Part shown: in pieces, positions 62,539 to 64,000 of the stretch | How positions within the stretch are numbered: the stretch's first letter is position 1 | Layout: each line of letters starts with the position of its first letter | DNA from: PVC group bacterium | Lineage (GTDB): Bacteria > Omnitrophota > Gorgyraeia > B26-G9 | Reading direction: 5' to 3' | Length of the DNA: 64,000 bases | Assembly (NCBI GenBank): GCA_024231215.1 | Contig: JAAEQR010000072.1 | Coordinates: forward strand, 577,210 to 641,209 | Notes under the pieces: generated by a model | Told to the model about the DNA's origin: nothing | Databases searched by the model: none | Seen by the model: only the letters and a program-made list of their open reading frames with translations | Translations under genes and position numbers: made by a program

Positions 62539-63382
62539 AAAAATAGTTTCTTCCACAGTAATCATTTTTTCAATGCTTAGCTTAACTGGTTGTGGAGAGG
62601 GAACGTATGTTGCAGAGAAAAAGTTCTATCATGCTCAGCGCCGATTTGCGGAGACGGAGAAAAACGCTAAAGATGGACAATTGACCGACGCTCAGATAGA
62701 TGAAGCTATTCTGGATTTTAAGGAAATTGTTATGCGGTATCCTAAATGGGAACCTTCTTTGCAGGCACAGTTTAAACTGGCATTGCTTTACAATAAGAAG
62801 GGAAATTATAAGCAGGCAGTAAAGGAATTCGAAAAGGTATGTACAGATTTTGCTGTAGATATAGAAAACGGTGCTAATGCCTTACGGCACATAGCGAATA
62901 TCTGGGAACAGCAGAATAACTGGCTCGAAGCAGAAAAAGTATATAAGAGTATACAAAAAGATTATACATATACATTAGTTGGTGTTTTAGTTCCGATCTA
63001 TCTGGCCCAAAGATACTATTCTATTGGAGAGACTGAAAAATCAAGGATCGCTACAATCGAAGCGCTTGATTTTTACAAGGATATTATTGAGAAGCAGCCT
63101 GAGAGTATACCTGCGGCGGCTTCGGTAAATCATGCGGCTGATTGTCTGAGGAGTTTGGGTAGAAAAGAAGAGATGATCGCTTATCTTGAGTCTCTTCTTG
63201 AAAAATATCCTAATGCTCTGATTGCTCAGCGTGCATTGTTAAAACTGGCTGGATATTATCAATTAAGAGAAAAAGATAATAAGAAAGCATCAATGTATTA
63301 TCAGAAATTGATAGATAATTATCCAAACTCCAAGCTTTCGCAAAAAGCAGCGAAAGAAATTAAAAAACTTACTGAAAAATAG
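62531..63382 (+). CDS. TPR-repeat lipoprotein
   Basis: 283 residues. Signal peptide with lipobox LTGC (Cys about 21), then repeated TPR-like helices: LDFKEIVMRYPKWEP, KLALLYNKKGNYKQAVKEFEKV, WLEAEKVYKSIQKDY, LLKLAGYYQLREKDNKKA. It resembles the outer-membrane or periplasmic TPR proteins found in exosortase loci and also BamD-type lipoproteins. Likely links envelope parts. The exosortase gene starts 7 bp after its stop. Confidence 0.82.
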   Translation: MFKKIVSSTVIIFSMLSLTGCGEGTYVAEKKFYHAQRRFAETEKNAKDGQLTDAQIDEAILDFKEIVMRYPKWEPSLQAQFKLALLYNKKGNYKQAVKEFEKVCTDFAVDIENGANALRHIANIWEQQNNWLEAEKVYKSIQKDYTYTLVGVLVPIYLAQRYYSIGETEKSRIATIEALDFYKDIIEKQPESIPAAASVNHAADCLRSLGRKEEMIAYLESLLEKYPNALIAQRALLKLAGYYQLREKDNKKASMYYQKLIDNYPNSKLSQKAAKEIKKLTEK

Positions 63383-63389
63383 ATCTGCG

Positions 63390-64000
63390 ATGACGATCAA
63401 GCGTATAAAAATACTACTCATAGTCATTTTGTTTACAATAATATTCCTGCCTACTTTCCGGTGGATGGATATCCGATTTTCCGAACCAGATTCTTTTTAT
63501 GCCCATGGAATACTCGTGCCTTTTGTGGCTGCGTATCTTATTTTTATAAAAAGGGAAGAGTTGAAAAAGAAAAAAACGACTTCAGAAAAACGTGGTCTGA
63601 TACTGCTTTTGGTTAGTTTGTTTATTCATATCTTTGCCAGTTTTTTTGAGATAAATTTTGTGAGCGGATTTTCTCTGCTGGGAGTGTTGGTGGGATTAAT
63701 AGTATATAATTGCGGTAGTTCAATTACGAGGGTGATTGGTTTTCCGTTATTTTTCCTGCTTTTTATGGTGCCGGTTCCGAAGGTGGTTACGCTGGGGATG
63801 AGTTTCTATATGAAACTTTTTGCGGCGCGTATCGCAAGTTTTCTGATTGGTTTTATTATTCCGCTCAAGAGTGCCGGAAGTATGGTGTATCTTCCTAACG
63901 GAGTTTTGACTGTGGGAGCACCCTGTAGTGGTCTTAAATCGTTAATTACCCTTGCCGCATTAAGCTTGTTGTTTGCGTATCTTACCGGTTTTGCAATCAA
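63390..64000 (+). CDS. Exosortase/archaeosortase, cut by the window end
   Basis: 203 codons visible. Polytopic: RWMDIRFSEPDSFYAHGIL matches the D-x-x-Y-x-H-G N-terminal pattern of exosortases, hydrophobic spans follow, and GAPCSGLKSLITLAALSL carries the catalytic Cys (about residue 179). The Arg and His of the triad lie past the end of the window. Exosortases process proteins with PEP-CTERM tails and occur with polysaccharide loci. The ATG overlaps nothing; a weak AGATCTGCG precedes it. Very likely functional, as the frame is intact to base 64000. Confidence 0.87.
   Translation, partial: MTIKRIKILLIVILFTIIFLPTFRWMDIRFSEPDSFYAHGILVPFVAAYLIFIKREELKKKKTTSEKRGLILLLVSLFIHIFASFFEINFVSGFSLLGVLVGLIVYNCGSSITRVIGFPLFFLLFMVPVPKVVTLGMSFYMKLFAARIASFLIGFIIPLKSAGSMVYLPNGVLTVGAPCSGLKSLITLAALSLLFAYLTGFAI

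Noticed and set aside
1-64000. Insertion sequences, prophage or tRNA genes
   Set aside because: No transposase or integrase motifs, no terminal inverted repeats with duplications, and no T-loop-like tRNA signature in the gaps I read.

Overview
The window reads as one contiguous piece of an AT-rich bacterial chromosome, with dense, mostly plus-strand operons and many 1-20 bp gene overlaps. Its content (PilM-N-O-P-Q type IV pilus genes, Obg, RsfS, RNase G, RimO and MtaB, an archaeal-type ATP-dependent DNA ligase, a Minf_1886-family protein, a lone AmmeMemoRadiSam enzyme and an exosortase) suggests a deep-branching Gram-negative (diderm) lineage such as Candidatus Omnitrophota in the wider PVC neighbourhood. 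That placement is inference from gene content. No rRNA, tRNA, insertion sequence, prophage or CRISPR array was seen.

Layout. 1-3470: end of ftsK, then rimO-pgsA-pgpA. 3462-5611: thpR on the minus strand, a minus-strand small transcript or small ORF, a membrane flippase-like protein and a 53-residue Trm112-like zinc protein. 5612-12348: asnB, a HAMP membrane protein, rsmE, mtaB and a cassette of small unknown membrane or secreted proteins. 12472-16819: pilM-N-O-P-Q. 16831-27128: a DUF2344 protein, rng, rplU-rpmA-obgE, proB-proA, nadD, a CBS transporter, rsfS (apparently starting with ATT), an HD-GYP phosphodiesterase and argS. 27143-31730: lpdA, lipB, a free lipoyl domain, an Lrp regulator, an aminotransferase and a secreted protein. 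31735-37710: a Ski2-like helicase (minus), an AEC carrier and a GH94 phosphorylase. 37711-44875: a GC-rich islet, rfbB-rfbD, NUDIX, DNA ligase, AmrS, an EndoIII-like glycosylase, surE and a Minf_1886 protein. 44876-45356: a large structured RNA and a second promoter-terminator unit. 45357-64000: a tRNA-binding protein, then a polysaccharide locus that runs off the right edge inside an exosortase gene.

The most interesting element is the RNA at about 44955-45221. It has its own sigma70-type promoter, the conserved core of a class I cyclic-di-GMP (GEMM-I) aptamer, including a GAAA tetraloop and an 11-nt tetraloop-receptor-like pair, two large structured insertions, and an 11-bp long-range stem ending in a T8 tract. 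That stem consumes the residues equivalent to the ligand-contacting G20/G21 of the Vibrio Vc2 aptamer. An HD-GYP protein and two secretins in the same window fit c-di-GMP control of surface structures.

The second notable feature is the 45.7-64 kb locus. It starts with a secretin rather than a Wza-type exporter and continues with a Wzz-like chain-length protein, a CpsD-like ATPase with a degenerate P-loop, Wzx, Wzy/ligase, glycosyltransferases, a secreted GH20-like protein with an inserted beta-sandwich, WecB, WecA, a TPR lipoprotein and an exosortase. This suggests synthesis and export of a surface polysaccharide coupled to protein sorting, with a secretin as the candidate outer-membrane exit.
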